56,417 nt of DNA from Flavimaricola sp. (GCA_020629175.1 JAHDDU010000004.1:16974-73390); one strand, 5' to 3'; numbered from the stretch's first letter, positions 47,096-56,266 are shown. Numbers and translations: made by a program. The notes: generated by a model from the sequence alone, not told the origin.

Positions 47096-47992
47096 CTATT
47101 CCACATTCTGAATTTGTTCGCGCATTTGATCTATCACAACCTTAAGCTCAACCCCGATGTTTGTGAGCGCCGTCGAATTCGATTTGGAACACAGCGTATT
47201 GGCTTCGCGGTTAAACTCCTGTGACAGAAAGTCGAGCTTGCGCCCCTTTGGGCCGGGTGTTGTCAACAACGCGCGCGCGGCGTCGATGTGGGCCAAAAGA
47301 CGGTCAAGCTCCTCGGTCACATCTGCCTTGACCGTCAGCAAGGCCAGTTCCTGCGCGATGCGGTCAGGGTCTATGTCACTGGCCGCGTTTGTGATCCTTG
47401 ACAGAGCCTGCGCCAAGGCATCGGGTGCGCCAGCTTGCGCGTCCTGAGCGACGCTTTTGGCCTGTGCCGTCAGCCCTTCGATTGTTTGAAGTTGACCTGC
47501 GATGATCGTCTCGAGCGCGGCCCCTTCTGCGGCCCGCATTTCAATGAACTTGTCGAGCAGACCACCAAAGTCCGCTTCCAATGCAGTTATCATTGCGTCT
47601 GTCTCATCGCCCGCGTCCACGCCTCCAGTTGGCCAGACGCCACGCTGCGCAAGGACATCGGCGGATGTCGGTTGCGCCAGAGTGATCCCCATTTGCATCG
47701 CGCGATCCTGAATTTTGTCGAGCCCCGCAAGAACGGCGTCCAGCTGTGTCGGATCGATTGCCAAACCCTCTGTGACGGCAGACTTGCTTTGCCTCAGACT
47801 GACAGAGATTGCACCGCGGGTCAGGCGACTTTTGATCTGCGCGCGCAAACTTGCATCAAGTGCACCAAGTCCTTCGGGAAACCGGATCCGGACATCAAGC
47901 CCCCGAGCGTTAACGCCGCGCATCTCCCACTCCCAACTGTGGAACTGATCCGCGCCAATTTGGGTGGCGTATGCGGTCATCGAATGTGTCAA
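47096..47992 (-). CDS. yicC: YicC/YloC family endoribonuclease
   Basis: About 298 residues. The N-terminal domain has HSMTAYATQIGA, WEWEMRGVNARGLDVRIRFPEG and ALDASLRAQIKSRLTRGAISVSL; the C-terminal part ends in SNTALTNIGVELKVVIDQMREQ-like sequence. The family has been described as an RNase. I prefer a TTG start at 47992, giving M-T-H-S-M-T, because family proteins start M-x-x-S-M-T and a G-rich stretch lies six bases before. The ATG at 47980 would cut the conserved start; an ATG at 48148 would add 50 unlike residues. Confidence 0.88.
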   Translation of the reverse strand: MTHSMTAYATQIGADQFHSWEWEMRGVNARGLDVRIRFPEGLGALDASLRAQIKSRLTRGAISVSLRQSKSAVTEGLAIDPTQLDAVLAGLDKIQDRAMQMGITLAQPTSADVLAQRGVWPTGGVDAGDETDAMITALEADFGGLLDKFIEMRAAEGAALETIIAGQLQTIEGLTAQAKSVAQDAQAGAPDALAQALSRITNAASDIDPDRIAQELALLTVKADVTEELDRLLAHIDAARALLTTPGPKGRKLDFLSQEFNREANTLCSKSNSTALTNIGVELKVVIDQMREQIQNVE

Positions 47993-48108
47993 ATCGCGGC
48001 CCCCGATTGCTGCGCCTTCACCTAAGAGCAAACATCGATAAGGAGCAAGTGCTGGCCGTTCGAACGGAGGGTGCTGCGCAATCAGAAACAGTGTGTTCGC
48101 AAGATTTG

Positions 48109-48123
48109 TTAACCTTGCGTTAA
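48109..48123. promoter_or_regulatory. Perfect CtrA-type site upstream of the PAS protein gene
   Basis: TTAA-N7-TTAA matches the consensus of CtrA, the cell-cycle and motility regulator of alphaproteobacteria. It lies 70 bases before the ATG of the PAS_5 gene and 117 bases before the divergent yicC start. Confidence 0.65.
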
Positions 48124-48192
48124 TGTAGCTAATGAAAATTCTAAACACATCTGCTATATCTCGGGTGTAGCGTTTTACGAGTGGAGTGTTTC

Positions 48193-48939
48193 ATGTTCTT
48201 CGACCAACGGCCCATCCGACCAAAACATAAACATAGTGGTATCCGTTCGAAAAATAACGGAAAATCGCGCAATGATATGTGGATGCTGGCCAAGGTCGAG
48301 GAGTATTGGCGATCGCTGATTGGGACCCGTCAGGTGCCGCTGCGGTCCGATATCGACCCAAGCCGATTGGGCGATGCTTTGCAACGATCCATGATTATCG
48401 AACGGATTGCCCCCGGACACGCAAGAGTGCGGATGGCCGGTCAATGGATCAATCAAACTTTGGGGATGGATGCGCGCGGCATGCCTGCATCTGTTCTTGT
48501 CGCACCGGAAAGCCGAATGGTCTTTGGTGGTCAGATAGAAGCGGCCTTTGCCGGTCCCGCTATTGTGGAAATTCCGTTGGAGTTGTCGCGCGGTTGGGCG
48601 CGGAAGGCCTTGGCCGGACGGATGATGATCCTGCCCCTTGCGGACGAGGATGAACGGATCACTCGCGCGCTTGCGATCGTCGCGACCGAAGGGTCGCCGA
48701 TGACGGGCAGCTACCCAAGATTTGAGGTGGACCACAATGGCGCGTTCCGCTGCGCAGTCATGCCACGCGCACTGCGCGAGGGGCCGCCGGTTCCTGGTGC
48801 AGATCGCCGTGCTGCTCCTGCCGCCGCTGTGCGTGCATTGCCGCTCTTTAGCGTTATCGAGGGCGACGGTGCGCCAGCCGTAAAGTCCGACCCAGCCGGG
48901 GATCGCCCTGCGCTGCGGGTTGTAGTGAACAACGGCTAA
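48193..48939 (+). CDS. PAS domain protein (PAS_5 type)
   Basis: 248 residues. Residues 25 to 160 follow the PAS_5 pattern found in alphaproteobacteria (MLAKVEEYWRSLIGTRQVPL, RIAPGHARVRMAGQWINQTLGM, RALAIVATEG). The last third is Ala/Pro-rich and likely unstructured. No output domain is present. Start: ATG at 48193 with GGAG six bases before; a GTG at 48181 is an alternative. The CtrA site upstream suggests cell-cycle or motility-linked expression. Confidence 0.85.
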   Translation: MFFDQRPIRPKHKHSGIRSKNNGKSRNDMWMLAKVEEYWRSLIGTRQVPLRSDIDPSRLGDALQRSMIIERIAPGHARVRMAGQWINQTLGMDARGMPASVLVAPESRMVFGGQIEAAFAGPAIVEIPLELSRGWARKALAGRMMILPLADEDERITRALAIVATEGSPMTGSYPRFEVDHNGAFRCAVMPRALREGPPVPGADRRAAPAAAVRALPLFSVIEGDGAPAVKSDPAGDRPALRVVVNNG

Positions 48940-48943
48940 AGGA

Positions 48944-48966
48944 CGCCCCGCCGAACCGGCGGGGCG
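48944..48966. terminator. Shared hairpin between two converging genes
   Basis: A perfect ten-pair stem (CGCCCCGCCG/CGGCGGGGCG, three-base loop), five bases after the PAS gene and seven before the end of the converging DAHP synthase gene. No T-run on either side. Confidence 0.6.
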
Positions 48967-48972
48967 ATGCTC

Positions 48973-50343
48973 TTAGCTTGCTTTGGAGGCGCTGACCGCG
49001 CCGCGTCGCGCCGCCAGTTCTTCGGCCACAAGGAAGGCCAGCTCCAGTGATTGCGATGCGTTCAGACGAGGATCGCAGGCTGTGTGGTAACGATCTGACA
49101 AATCCTCATCCGTCACGGCACGGACACCGCCGGTGCATTCCGTGACATCCTGTCCCGTCATCTCGAAATGCACACCGCCAGGGATAGACCCTTCGGCATT
49201 GTGGATGGCAAAGAACTCGCGCACTTCGCGTAGAACACTATCGAATGGACGTGTCTTGTACCCGGTTGAGGATTTGATCGTGTTGCCGTGCATAGCGTCA
49301 CACGTCCAAACGACGTTCGCGCCCTCTTCTTCCACGGCCTTAATCAGACGCGGCAAATGCTCGCCCACAGACCCTGCGCCAAAGCGGGCAATCAGAGTAA
49401 GGCGCCCGGCCTCATTGTTGGGGTTCAGCGTGGACATCAAAGATTTCAGATGTCCCGTTGTCATCGATGGGCCGCACTTGAGGCCGATCGGGTTTTGGAC
49501 CCCCTTGCAGAATTCCACATGCGCCCCATCAGGCTGACGCGTGCGGTCACCGATCCAGATCATATGTCCAGAGCCCGCAACCCACTGGCCGCTCGTGCTA
49601 TCAAGGCGGCACAAGGCCTCCTCATACTCAAGCAAGAGCGCTTCGTGGGAGGTGTAGAAATCAACCGTCTCGACCGCATTCGACGCTTCATCCCGAATGC
49701 CCGCGGCATTCATAAAGTCGAGCGTATCGGTGATCCGCGCAGCCATCTCTTGATATTTTTGGGCCTCTGGCGCGCCGGTAAACCCAAGGGTCCAGGCGTG
49801 AACGGCGTGAATGTCCGCAAAACCACCAGATGAGAACGCGCGCAGCAGGTTCAGTGTTGCCGCGGCTTGCAAATAGGCTTGCTCCATCCGCGACGGGTCC
49901 GGCACGCGGCTCGCTTCTGTGAAGTCAAAGCCGTTGATGATGTCGCCGCGGTAGCTGGGCAGTTCCACGCCGCCCTGCGTTTCAGTCGGAGCCGAGCGCG
50001 GTTTCGCCATTTGCCCGGCCATGCGGCCGACTTTGACGACTGGCACCTTGGCCGCAAAGGTCAGCACCATCGCCATCTGCAACATCACCTTAAAGGTGTC
50101 GCGGATATTGTCAGCCTTGAACTCGGCAAAGCTTTCGGCGCAATCGCCACCTTGCAAAAGGAATGCCTCGCCGCGGGATACAGCGGCAAGCTCTTTGCGC
50201 AGCCTGCGCGCCTCGCCTGCGAAAATCAGCGGTGGATAGCTGGCAAGACGGCCTTCGACAGCGTTGAGCGCGGCTGCGTCAGTATACTCGGGCATCTGAA
50301 CTCTGGGCTTGTTGCGCCAGTCAGATTTTTGCCACTCGGTCAT
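48973..50343 (-). CDS. aroF: 3-deoxy-7-phosphoheptulonate synthase, class II
   Basis: 456 residues, the plant-like class II enzyme that condenses phosphoenolpyruvate and erythrose-4-phosphate as the first step to aromatic amino acids. Marks: [62 protein letters not shown] and [18 protein letters not shown]. One gene fills the locus; another step of the same pathway, aroQ, lies 11 kb away. The gene symbol for class II enzymes varies. Confidence 0.96.
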   Translation of the reverse strand: MTEWQKSDWRNKPRVQMPEYTDAAALNAVEGRLASYPPLIFAGEARRLRKELAAVSRGEAFLLQGGDCAESFAEFKADNIRDTFKVMLQMAMVLTFAAKVPVVKVGRMAGQMAKPRSAPTETQGGVELPSYRGDIINGFDFTEASRVPDPSRMEQAYLQAAATLNLLRAFSSGGFADIHAVHAWTLGFTGAPEAQKYQEMAARITDTLDFMNAAGIRDEASNAVETVDFYTSHEALLLEYEEALCRLDSTSGQWVAGSGHMIWIGDRTRQPDGAHVEFCKGVQNPIGLKCGPSMTTGHLKSLMSTLNPNNEAGRLTLIARFGAGSVGEHLPRLIKAVEEEGANVVWTCDAMHGNTIKSSTGYKTRPFDSVLREVREFFAIHNAEGSIPGGVHFEMTGQDVTECTGGVRAVTDEDLSDRYHTACDPRLNASQSLELAFLVAEELAARRGAVSASKAS

Positions 50344-50515
50344 CGTCTCTCTCCAGAATCAATAGTTTGTAACGGCGCCCCAAAATCAGCGCCTTTGCAG
50401 GTATAGACAGAGCTGGTAGCGCGAACAATGCATAATGCGGACGACGCGTGGCATACGGCAGGTCAAAAACGACATTCTGTTGGTTTCGGATCGCTGTTTT
50501 CCCCTTGTACGGCTG

Positions 50516-50537
50516 CCACAAAACTGATGTGGTTTTG
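50516..50537. promoter_or_regulatory. Overlapping dyads upstream of the GlxA-type regulator
   Basis: CCACA-N7-TGTGG (50516-50532) and CAAAAC-N7-GTTTTG (50519-50537) overlap, 41 bases before the regulator ATG. They could be its own operator. The rest of the 234-base gap to the DAHP synthase start shows no gene. Confidence 0.5.
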
Positions 50538-50577
50538 CGACCCGAGAGCCGCTCGGCCACACTAAAGTTGGTGCGCC

Positions 50578-51582
50578 ATGGAAGCCCAGAAAATTACCGT
50601 CAAAGCAACGGACCGACCCGGTTTCACACCGCGCCGCTTTACATTTGTTCTGCTGAACAATTTTACGCTCCTGTGCTTTTCTTCGGCGGTCGAATGCTTG
50701 CGTCTGGCCAATCGGATGTCGGGCCAGGAGTTGTATCAATGGACCGTTGCAACCGAAGGGGCGGACCCTGTTTCATGCTCCGCAGGCATTGAGTTCAACG
50801 CGCAATCCGATCTCGGCGATCTTGCACGGGACGAGGCGATCATGGTGTGCGGCGGTGTTGACGTGCAAACGGCAACGACCAAGCGCCTGCTCAACTGGTT
50901 GCGCAAAGAGGCGCGGCGTGGGGCGACGGTGGCCGGGCTGTGCACTGCGGGATACGCGCTGGCCAAGGCTGGGTTGCTCGATGGCAAAAAGGCGACGATC
51001 CACTGGGAGAACCACGACAGTTTTGCTGAAGAATTCGATGAGGTCACACTCACCAAATCCGTGTTCGTCGTCGATGGAAACCGGGTCACTACGGCTGGCG
51101 GCACGGCCTCGATTGACTTGATGCTCAAACTCATCGCTGAGGATCATGGCGAAGAGCTGGCCAATGCGGTGGCCGATCAGCTGATCTATTCCTCGATCCG
51201 TACCGACCAAGACACGCAGCGCCTATCGATCCCAACCCGGATCGGCGTGCGCCATCCCAAGCTAAGTCGTGTTATCCAGATGATGGAGCAGGCGATAGAA
51301 GAGCCGATCAGCCCGGCAATCCTCGCCCGAGATGTGCAGATGTCGACACGGCAGCTTGAGCGCTTGTTCCGCCGCTATCTTAACCGCAGCCCCAAGCGCT
51401 ACTACATGGAATTGCGCCTGCAAAAGGCGCGCAATCTGCTGATGCAGACCGACATGAGTGTGATCAACGTGGCTTTGGCCTGTGGCTTTGCGTCGCCGTC
51501 GCATTTCTCAAAATGCTATCGTGCGCATTACGACACGACGCCGTACCGCGAACGCGGCAGCCATGGTGCAAAGGCCTCGTAG
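50578..51582 (+). CDS. GlxA-type AraC family transcriptional regulator
   Basis: 334 residues: an N-terminal DJ-1/PfpI-like domain (FTFVLLNNFTLLCFSSAVECL, GLCTAGYALAKAGLLDGKKAT, with Cys at the nucleophile elbow position) and a C-terminal AraC helix-turn-helix pair (ARDVQMSTRQLERLFRRYLN, ALACGFASPSHFSKCYRAHY). Relatives such as GbdR, CdhR, SouR and ArgR control catabolism of amines and amino acids. It is read in the same direction as the ABC transporter operon, 125 bases upstream of livK, so it may regulate it. Confidence 0.93.
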   Translation: MEAQKITVKATDRPGFTPRRFTFVLLNNFTLLCFSSAVECLRLANRMSGQELYQWTVATEGADPVSCSAGIEFNAQSDLGDLARDEAIMVCGGVDVQTATTKRLLNWLRKEARRGATVAGLCTAGYALAKAGLLDGKKATIHWENHDSFAEEFDEVTLTKSVFVVDGNRVTTAGGTASIDLMLKLIAEDHGEELANAVADQLIYSSIRTDQDTQRLSIPTRIGVRHPKLSRVIQMMEQAIEEPISPAILARDVQMSTRQLERLFRRYLNRSPKRYYMELRLQKARNLLMQTDMSVINVALACGFASPSHFSKCYRAHYDTTPYRERGSHGAKAS

Positions 51583-51706
51583 CTTTGCAGGCAAACGGCC
51601 TGATAAACGTGGCGTTTTCAGTCCGTTTAGGCCGCGAACGCACTTCCCTTTCCCACTTCGTATGGTAACGTCTTCGTCAGGATAAAAATCCAATAGGGAG
51701 ACAAAA

Positions 51707-52909
51707 ATGAAAAACCTGCTTATGGCCACTGCGGCCTCTGCTCTTGTTGCCGGTTCCGCATTTGCGGGCGGCCACGCGACCGAAGTAAAAATCGGCATCA
51801 TTCTGGGCTTCACCGGCCCATTGGAATCCATCACACCTGCCATGGGTGCGGGCGCCGAGTTGGCGATTGCCGAAGTAAACGAAGCGGGCACCCTGCTCGA
51901 CAACGCTACCGTCGAAGGCATTCGCGCTGACTCCACATGTATCGACGCTGCTGCTGCGACTGCAGCTGCCGAGCGTCTGATCACATCCGACGGTGTGCAT
52001 GGCATCATGGGCGCTGACTGTTCCGGTGTAACCGGCGCAATCCTGCAGAACGTTGCTGTGCCAAACGGCGTCGTCATGATCTCGCCTTCTGCGACATCTC
52101 CGGGCCTCAGCCACGCCAACAACGAAGACAACGGCCTCTTCTTCCGCACGGCTCCGTCTGACGCGCGTCAGGGTGTTGTGATGACCGAAGTGCTGATGGA
52201 TCGTGGCATCTCCGAAGTCGCGCTGACCTATACCAACAATGACTACGGCAAAGGTCTTGCCGACAGCTTCCAGGCTGCTTTCGAAGCGGCTGGCGGTACT
52301 GTCACCATCAACGCAGCCCACGAAGACGGCAAAGCTGATTATTCCGCCGAAGTTGCAGCACTTGCCTCTGCCGGTGGTGAAGTCCTCGTCGTTGCAGGCT
52401 ACACCGACCAAGGTGGTAAGGGCATTATTCAGGCCTCGCTCGACAGCGGTGCGTTTGACACCTTCGTTCTGCCCGACGGCATGGTTGGCCAGCAGTTGGT
52501 TGATGACATCGGTGCAGACCTCAACGGCTCGTTCGGTCAATTCCCCGGCACTGACAGCGAAGGCGCTGAGATGTTCCTTGGCCTTGCAGAAGCCGCTGGT
52601 TTCGACGGCACAGGCGCATTCGCACCTGAGAGCTATGACGCAGCAGCCCTGCTGATGCTCGCCATGCAGGCCGCGGACTCCACAGCCTCCGCTGACTACG
52701 CAGCACACGTCATGGACGTGGCCAACGCACCCGGCACACAAATCTTCCCCGGTCAGCTGGCCGAGGCGATTGAACTGCTGAAAGCTGGCGAAGACATCGA
52801 CTACGTCGGTGCCACGGCTGTTGAGTTGATCGGACCCGGTGAAAGCGCAGGTAACTACCGCGAGATCGAGATCCAGGACGGCTCGATCGAGACGGTTCGC
52901 TTCCGCTAA
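51707..52909 (+). CDS. livK: Branched-chain amino acid-type ABC transporter substrate-binding protein
   Basis: 400 residues with a signal peptide (MKNLLMATAASALVAGSAFA) and the LivK fold (VKIGIILGFTGPLESITPAM, VHGIMGADCSGVTGAILQNV, EVALTYTNNDYGKGLADSFQ). It catches the ligand in the periplasm. LivK-like proteins also bind amides, urea and aromatic acids, so the ligand is not settled. Codon use is more biased to the optimal set than in its neighbours, as fits a highly expressed gene. Two hairpins follow before livG. Confidence 0.92.
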   Translation: MKNLLMATAASALVAGSAFAGGHATEVKIGIILGFTGPLESITPAMGAGAELAIAEVNEAGTLLDNATVEGIRADSTCIDAAAATAAAERLITSDGVHGIMGADCSGVTGAILQNVAVPNGVVMISPSATSPGLSHANNEDNGLFFRTAPSDARQGVVMTEVLMDRGISEVALTYTNNDYGKGLADSFQAAFEAAGGTVTINAAHEDGKADYSAEVAALASAGGEVLVVAGYTDQGGKGIIQASLDSGAFDTFVLPDGMVGQQLVDDIGADLNGSFGQFPGTDSEGAEMFLGLAEAAGFDGTGAFAPESYDAAALLMLAMQAADSTASADYAAHVMDVANAPGTQIFPGQLAEAIELLKAGEDIDYVGATAVELIGPGESAGNYREIEIQDGSIETVRFR

Positions 52910-52931
52910 ATCCAAGCATTACCAATGCTTT

Positions 52932-52959
52932 ATGCGGCCCAGTTCATGCTGGGCCGCAT
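52932..52959 (+). other. Strong hairpin after livK
   Basis: A perfect 11-pair stem (ATGCGGCCCAG/CTGGGCCGCAT, six-base loop) with no T-run, 22 bases after the livK stop. A second perfect hairpin (AGGCTGGT/ACCAGCCT, 52971-52988, two-base loop) follows, close to the livG ribosome site. Together they may protect livK mRNA and lower livG translation. Confidence 0.75.
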
Positions 52960-53014
52960 CTCAATTAACAAGGCTGGTCAACCAGCCTCGCCCGACGGGA
53001 AGAGGGTTTGACGC

Positions 53015-53797
53015 ATGATCGAAGTGCATGATTTGCACAAGCATTTCGGTGGATTCCACGCTGTTGACGGGGCATCGCTCGCCATTGAGCAAGGGTCCAT
53101 TACCGGATTGATCGGCCCCAACGGCGCGGGCAAAACCACATTGTTCAACGTCATCGCGGGACGCCTGCCGCCAACCTCTGGCCGGGTGACGATGGCGGGC
53201 GAGGATGTCACTGGCCTCGCTCCGCACAGCCTTTTTCACAAAGGCCTGTTGCGCACATTCCAGATTGCACATGAATTCTCTTCGATGACTGTGCGCGAAA
53301 ACCTGATGATGGTTCCCGGCGGGCAATCCGGTGAGGGGCTTTGGACGGCGTGGTTCGGCCGGGGCAAGATCGCGCAAGAAGAGACAGAGCTGTTGAAGAA
53401 AGCCGATGAAGTTCTTGAATTTCTGACGATTTCTCACCTAAGGAACGAAAAGGCGGGCAACCTCTCCGGCGGCCAGAAAAAGCTGCTCGAGCTGGGTCGC
53501 ACAATGATGGTCGACGCCAAGATCGTGTTTCTGGACGAAGTCGGGGCTGGCGTGAACCGGACGCTCCTCAACACCATCGGTGACGCGATCATCCGCCTGA
53601 ACAAAGAGCGCGGCTACACTTTCTGCGTCATCGAGCATGATATGGATTTCATCAAACGCCTTTGCGACCCTGTGATCGTCATGGCAGAGGGCAAGGTGCT
53701 GGCCCAAGGGTCTGCGGATGAGATCATGCAGAACGAGGCTGTGATTGAGGCGTACCTCGGCACAGGTTTGAAAAACAAAGAAAAGGTTGGGGCATAA
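53015..53797 (+). CDS. livG: ABC transporter ATP-binding protein LivG
   Basis: 260 residues. Walker A GPNGAGKTTLFN, signature LSGGQKKLLELGR, Walker B IVFLDEVGAGVN and the switch His in CVIEHDMDFI. The Walker B reads Asp-Glu-Val where most members have Asp-Glu-Pro, a mild change. It pairs with LivF, whose start codon overlaps its stop. Confidence 0.95.
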   Translation: MIEVHDLHKHFGGFHAVDGASLAIEQGSITGLIGPNGAGKTTLFNVIAGRLPPTSGRVTMAGEDVTGLAPHSLFHKGLLRTFQIAHEFSSMTVRENLMMVPGGQSGEGLWTAWFGRGKIAQEETELLKKADEVLEFLTISHLRNEKAGNLSGGQKKLLELGRTMMVDAKIVFLDEVGAGVNRTLLNTIGDAIIRLNKERGYTFCVIEHDMDFIKRLCDPVIVMAEGKVLAQGSADEIMQNEAVIEAYLGTGLKNKEKVGA

Positions 53798-54510
53798 TGG
53801 CAGAGCCTTTCCTGATCGGCGATGCGATGACCGGCGGCTATGGCCGTGGGGCGGACATCCTGCACGGCTGCACCATCAGCGTGGATGAAGGCAAGATCGC
53901 GGTGATCGTGGGCCCCAATGGTGCAGGAAAGTCGACCGCGATGAAGGCGGTCTTTGGGATGCTGAACTTGCGCGAGGGTGCAGTTCGGATCGCGGGCAAG
54001 GACATCACCCATCTGTCGCCACAGGATCGCGTGGCCGAAGGCATGGCCTTTGTGCCGCAGACGTCCAACATTTTTACGTCCATGACCGTTGAAGAGAATC
54101 TCGAGATGGGTGCGTTCCTGCGCCGAGATGACATTACCGCCACGATGGAACAGGTCTACGAACTGTTCCCTATCCTGCGGGATAAGCGGCGTCAGGCGGC
54201 GGGTGAGCTGTCCGGCGGTCAGCGCCAGCAGGTTGCAGTGGGCCGCGCGCTAATGACACAGCCCAAAGTTCTGATGCTGGACGAACCTACCGCGGGCGTG
54301 AGCCCCATCGTGATGGACGAGCTGTTTGACCGCATCATTGAGGTCGCACGCGCTGGGATCACCATTTTGATGGTCGAACAAAATGCTCGCCAAGCGCTGG
54401 AGATTGCGGACACCGGTTATGTGCTTGTCCAAGGGCGCAATGCCTACACCGGCACCGGGGCCGAGCTGATGGCCGATGACGAGGTGCGCCGCACCTTCTT
54501 GGGGGGCTGA
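53797..54510 (+). CDS. livF: ABC transporter ATP-binding protein LivF
   Basis: 237 residues. Walker A GPNGAGKSTAMK, signature LSGGQRQQVAVGRAL, Walker B VLMLDEPTAGVSP and LMVEQNARQAL, typical of LivF. The start overlaps the livG stop (TAATG). It is followed at once by two small genes before livH, an unusual interruption of the liv order. Confidence 0.95.
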   Translation: MAEPFLIGDAMTGGYGRGADILHGCTISVDEGKIAVIVGPNGAGKSTAMKAVFGMLNLREGAVRIAGKDITHLSPQDRVAEGMAFVPQTSNIFTSMTVEENLEMGAFLRRDDITATMEQVYELFPILRDKRRQAAGELSGGQRQQVAVGRALMTQPKVLMLDEPTAGVSPIVMDELFDRIIEVARAGITILMVEQNARQALEIADTGYVLVQGRNAYTGTGAELMADDEVRRTFLGG

Positions 54511-54511
54511 G

Positions 54512-54889
54512 GTGCGCATGGCTTTGGCGGCAATGATCAGCGCGATGCCAGGGGCAAGCCACGCCGACAGCCTGCGGTGCGAGGTATCAGCGCCCTGCCC
54601 GACCAATGAGGCGTGCCTGACCGAGGCTGTCAGCATCGCGTTTGACATTGATCGCACCCAATTTGCGCCCGCAAATGACCCGGCCGATCCCCCACGTCGC
54701 AAGATAACGTTCGTCCGCATGGGCGACAGGCAATTTCCGGCGGAGGCAATCCTGATGGGCGACATTCGTGGCTTCTGGGCCGAGGGGCTTGGTGGTGGCG
54801 ATGTGTTGTTTATCGTGCAGCCGGACGGGACGGCCAACTATGTCGAAGAGCCAAGTGGCTTTCAGATGGAGGGCACATGCGAGGGCTGA
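54512..54889 (+). CDS. Small secreted four-cysteine protein in the liv operon (copy 1)
   Basis: 125 residues if the GTG at 54512 is the start; this gives a signal peptide MRMALAAMISAMPGASHA and places GGGGGG five bases upstream. The ATG at 54518 is an alternative. The mature part has Cys23, Cys29 and Cys35 (CEVSAPCPTNEACL) and Cys123 near the C-terminus. The pattern C-E-V-x3-C-x5-C-L and the last Cys recur in the next gene, so the two are related. I recognise no family. A periplasmic disulfide-linked fold of beta strands is likely. It lies one base past livF and overlaps the next gene by 13 bases, so it is part of the transporter operon. Confidence 0.75.
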   Translation: MRMALAAMISAMPGASHADSLRCEVSAPCPTNEACLTEAVSIAFDIDRTQFAPANDPADPPRRKITFVRMGDRQFPAEAILMGDIRGFWAEGLGGGDVLFIVQPDGTANYVEEPSGFQMEGTCEG

Positions 54890-55254
54890 TTGCATTGCTG
54901 CTCGCGCCCTGCACCGCGCTGGCAGAGGGCGGAGCGCAAGAGTACGCCTGCGAAGTCATGGGATGTATGGGCGAGGAATGTCTGGCCCAAGGCAGCGTGT
55001 TTGATTTGTCTATTCTGCCGGTCCAAGTGCGCGCGGACGGTACCGGCGATTTCGCCGTGGCCCTCGAAGGATCCGAGCACCCGGCCTATCAAATCGCCCC
55101 CGAAGGTCCGCTTGTCTGGACCGAAGGCGATGGAACCGTCGCTTTCCTTTATACGCCGTTCGACCGAACCGTTTTCACATTGCATCGCTACGAAGCTCGC
55201 CAAGAGAGCCGCGATGTCGCCACATCTCACTTCGTATCCTGCTGGGTGGACTGA
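54877..55254 (+). CDS. Small secreted four-cysteine protein in the liv operon (copy 2)
   Basis: 125 residues with a signal peptide (MRGLIALLLAPCTALAEG). The mature part has Cys25, Cys30 and Cys35 (CEVMGCMGEECL) and Cys122 near the C-terminus, the same layout as the gene before. Similarity continues weakly in a later strand-rich region (GPLVWTEGDGTVAFLYTPFD against GFWAEGLGGGDVLFIVQPDG). It has no known family. It overlaps the previous gene by 13 bases and ends one base before livH, so it is translated with the transporter; it may assist ligand delivery or guard the permease, which is a guess. Confidence 0.75.
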   Translation: MRGLIALLLAPCTALAEGGAQEYACEVMGCMGEECLAQGSVFDLSILPVQVRADGTGDFAVALEGSEHPAYQIAPEGPLVWTEGDGTVAFLYTPFDRTVFTLHRYEARQESRDVATSHFVSCWVD

Positions 55255-55255
55255 C

Positions 55256-56266
55256 ATGGATCTGCTTAACGCCCTTGTGGCCTTTACCAACTACGTCTTT
55301 ATCCCCGGCCTCGCCTATGGCGCCCAGCTGGCGCTTGGCGCGCTGGGGGTGACGTTGGTGTATGGCATCCTGCGGTTTTCAAACTTTGCGCATGGCGACA
55401 CCATGGCCTTTGGCACGATGGTAACGATCGGCATCACGCAGCTGTTTCAGAGCATGGGGATCAGCCTTGGGATTTTCCCAACGGCCCTGCTTGCCCTGCC
55501 CTTTGGAATTTTGCTGACGGGTCTTTTCCTGCTCGCGACCGACCGGGCTGTCTATAAATTCTATCGCGCCCAAAAGGCCAAGCCTGTGATCCTCGTCATC
55601 GTCGCGATGGGGGTTATGTTTGTCTATAACGGGATTGTGCGGGTGTTTATCGGCACCGAAGACGTGGTCTTTGCGGATGGTCTCCGCGCTGTGATTCACC
55701 CGCGCGACTTCAAGGATTGGAGCGGACTGCGCGAGCCGCTCGGCCTGCGAATGACGACGCTGATCACGCTGGTCACGGCGGCCATTGCCGTTGCGCTGCT
55801 CTTTTGGTTCCTCAACAAAACCCGCACCGGCAAATCCATGCGGGCGTTTTCTGACAATGAGGATTTGGCGCTGCTGTCCGGCATCAACCCCGAGCGGGTC
55901 GTGCTTGTCACTTGGATGATCGTGGGCGCTTTGGCGACAACGGCCGGTGTGCTCTACGGCCTCGACAAATCGTTCAAGGCGTTCACTTACTTCCAACTCC
56001 TCCTGCCGATCTTTGCTGCGGCGATCGTCGGCGGACTTGGCAATCCGCTGGGGGCGATTGCGGGTGGCTTTGTCATCGCCTTTTCCGAGTTGGTGATCAC
56101 CTACTCGTGGAAGAAGGTTTACAATTACCTCGTGCCCGAAGCGTGGGAGACGACGAGCCTCGTGCAAATCCTCTCCACCGATTACAAATTCGCGGTCAGC
56201 TTTGGCCTTTTGATCGTCGTGCTGCTGTTCCGACCGACCGGCATCTTTAAGGGGCAATCGCTATGA
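55256..56266 (+). CDS. livH: Branched-chain amino acid-type ABC transporter permease LivH
   Basis: 336 residues with about eight membrane helices. The LivH marks are YGAQLALGALGVTLVYGILRF, SNFAHGDTMAFG, the EAA-like loop (RTGKSMRAFSDNEDLALLSG) and AIVGGLGNPLGAIAGGFVIA. Start: ATG at 55256; longer in-frame versions would run through the small gene before. The stop overlaps the livM start (ATGA). Confidence 0.94.
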   Translation: MDLLNALVAFTNYVFIPGLAYGAQLALGALGVTLVYGILRFSNFAHGDTMAFGTMVTIGITQLFQSMGISLGIFPTALLALPFGILLTGLFLLATDRAVYKFYRAQKAKPVILVIVAMGVMFVYNGIVRVFIGTEDVVFADGLRAVIHPRDFKDWSGLREPLGLRMTTLITLVTAAIAVALLFWFLNKTRTGKSMRAFSDNEDLALLSGINPERVVLVTWMIVGALATTAGVLYGLDKSFKAFTYFQLLLPIFAAAIVGGLGNPLGAIAGGFVIAFSELVITYSWKKVYNYLVPEAWETTSLVQILSTDYKFAVSFGLLIVVLLFRPTGIFKGQSL

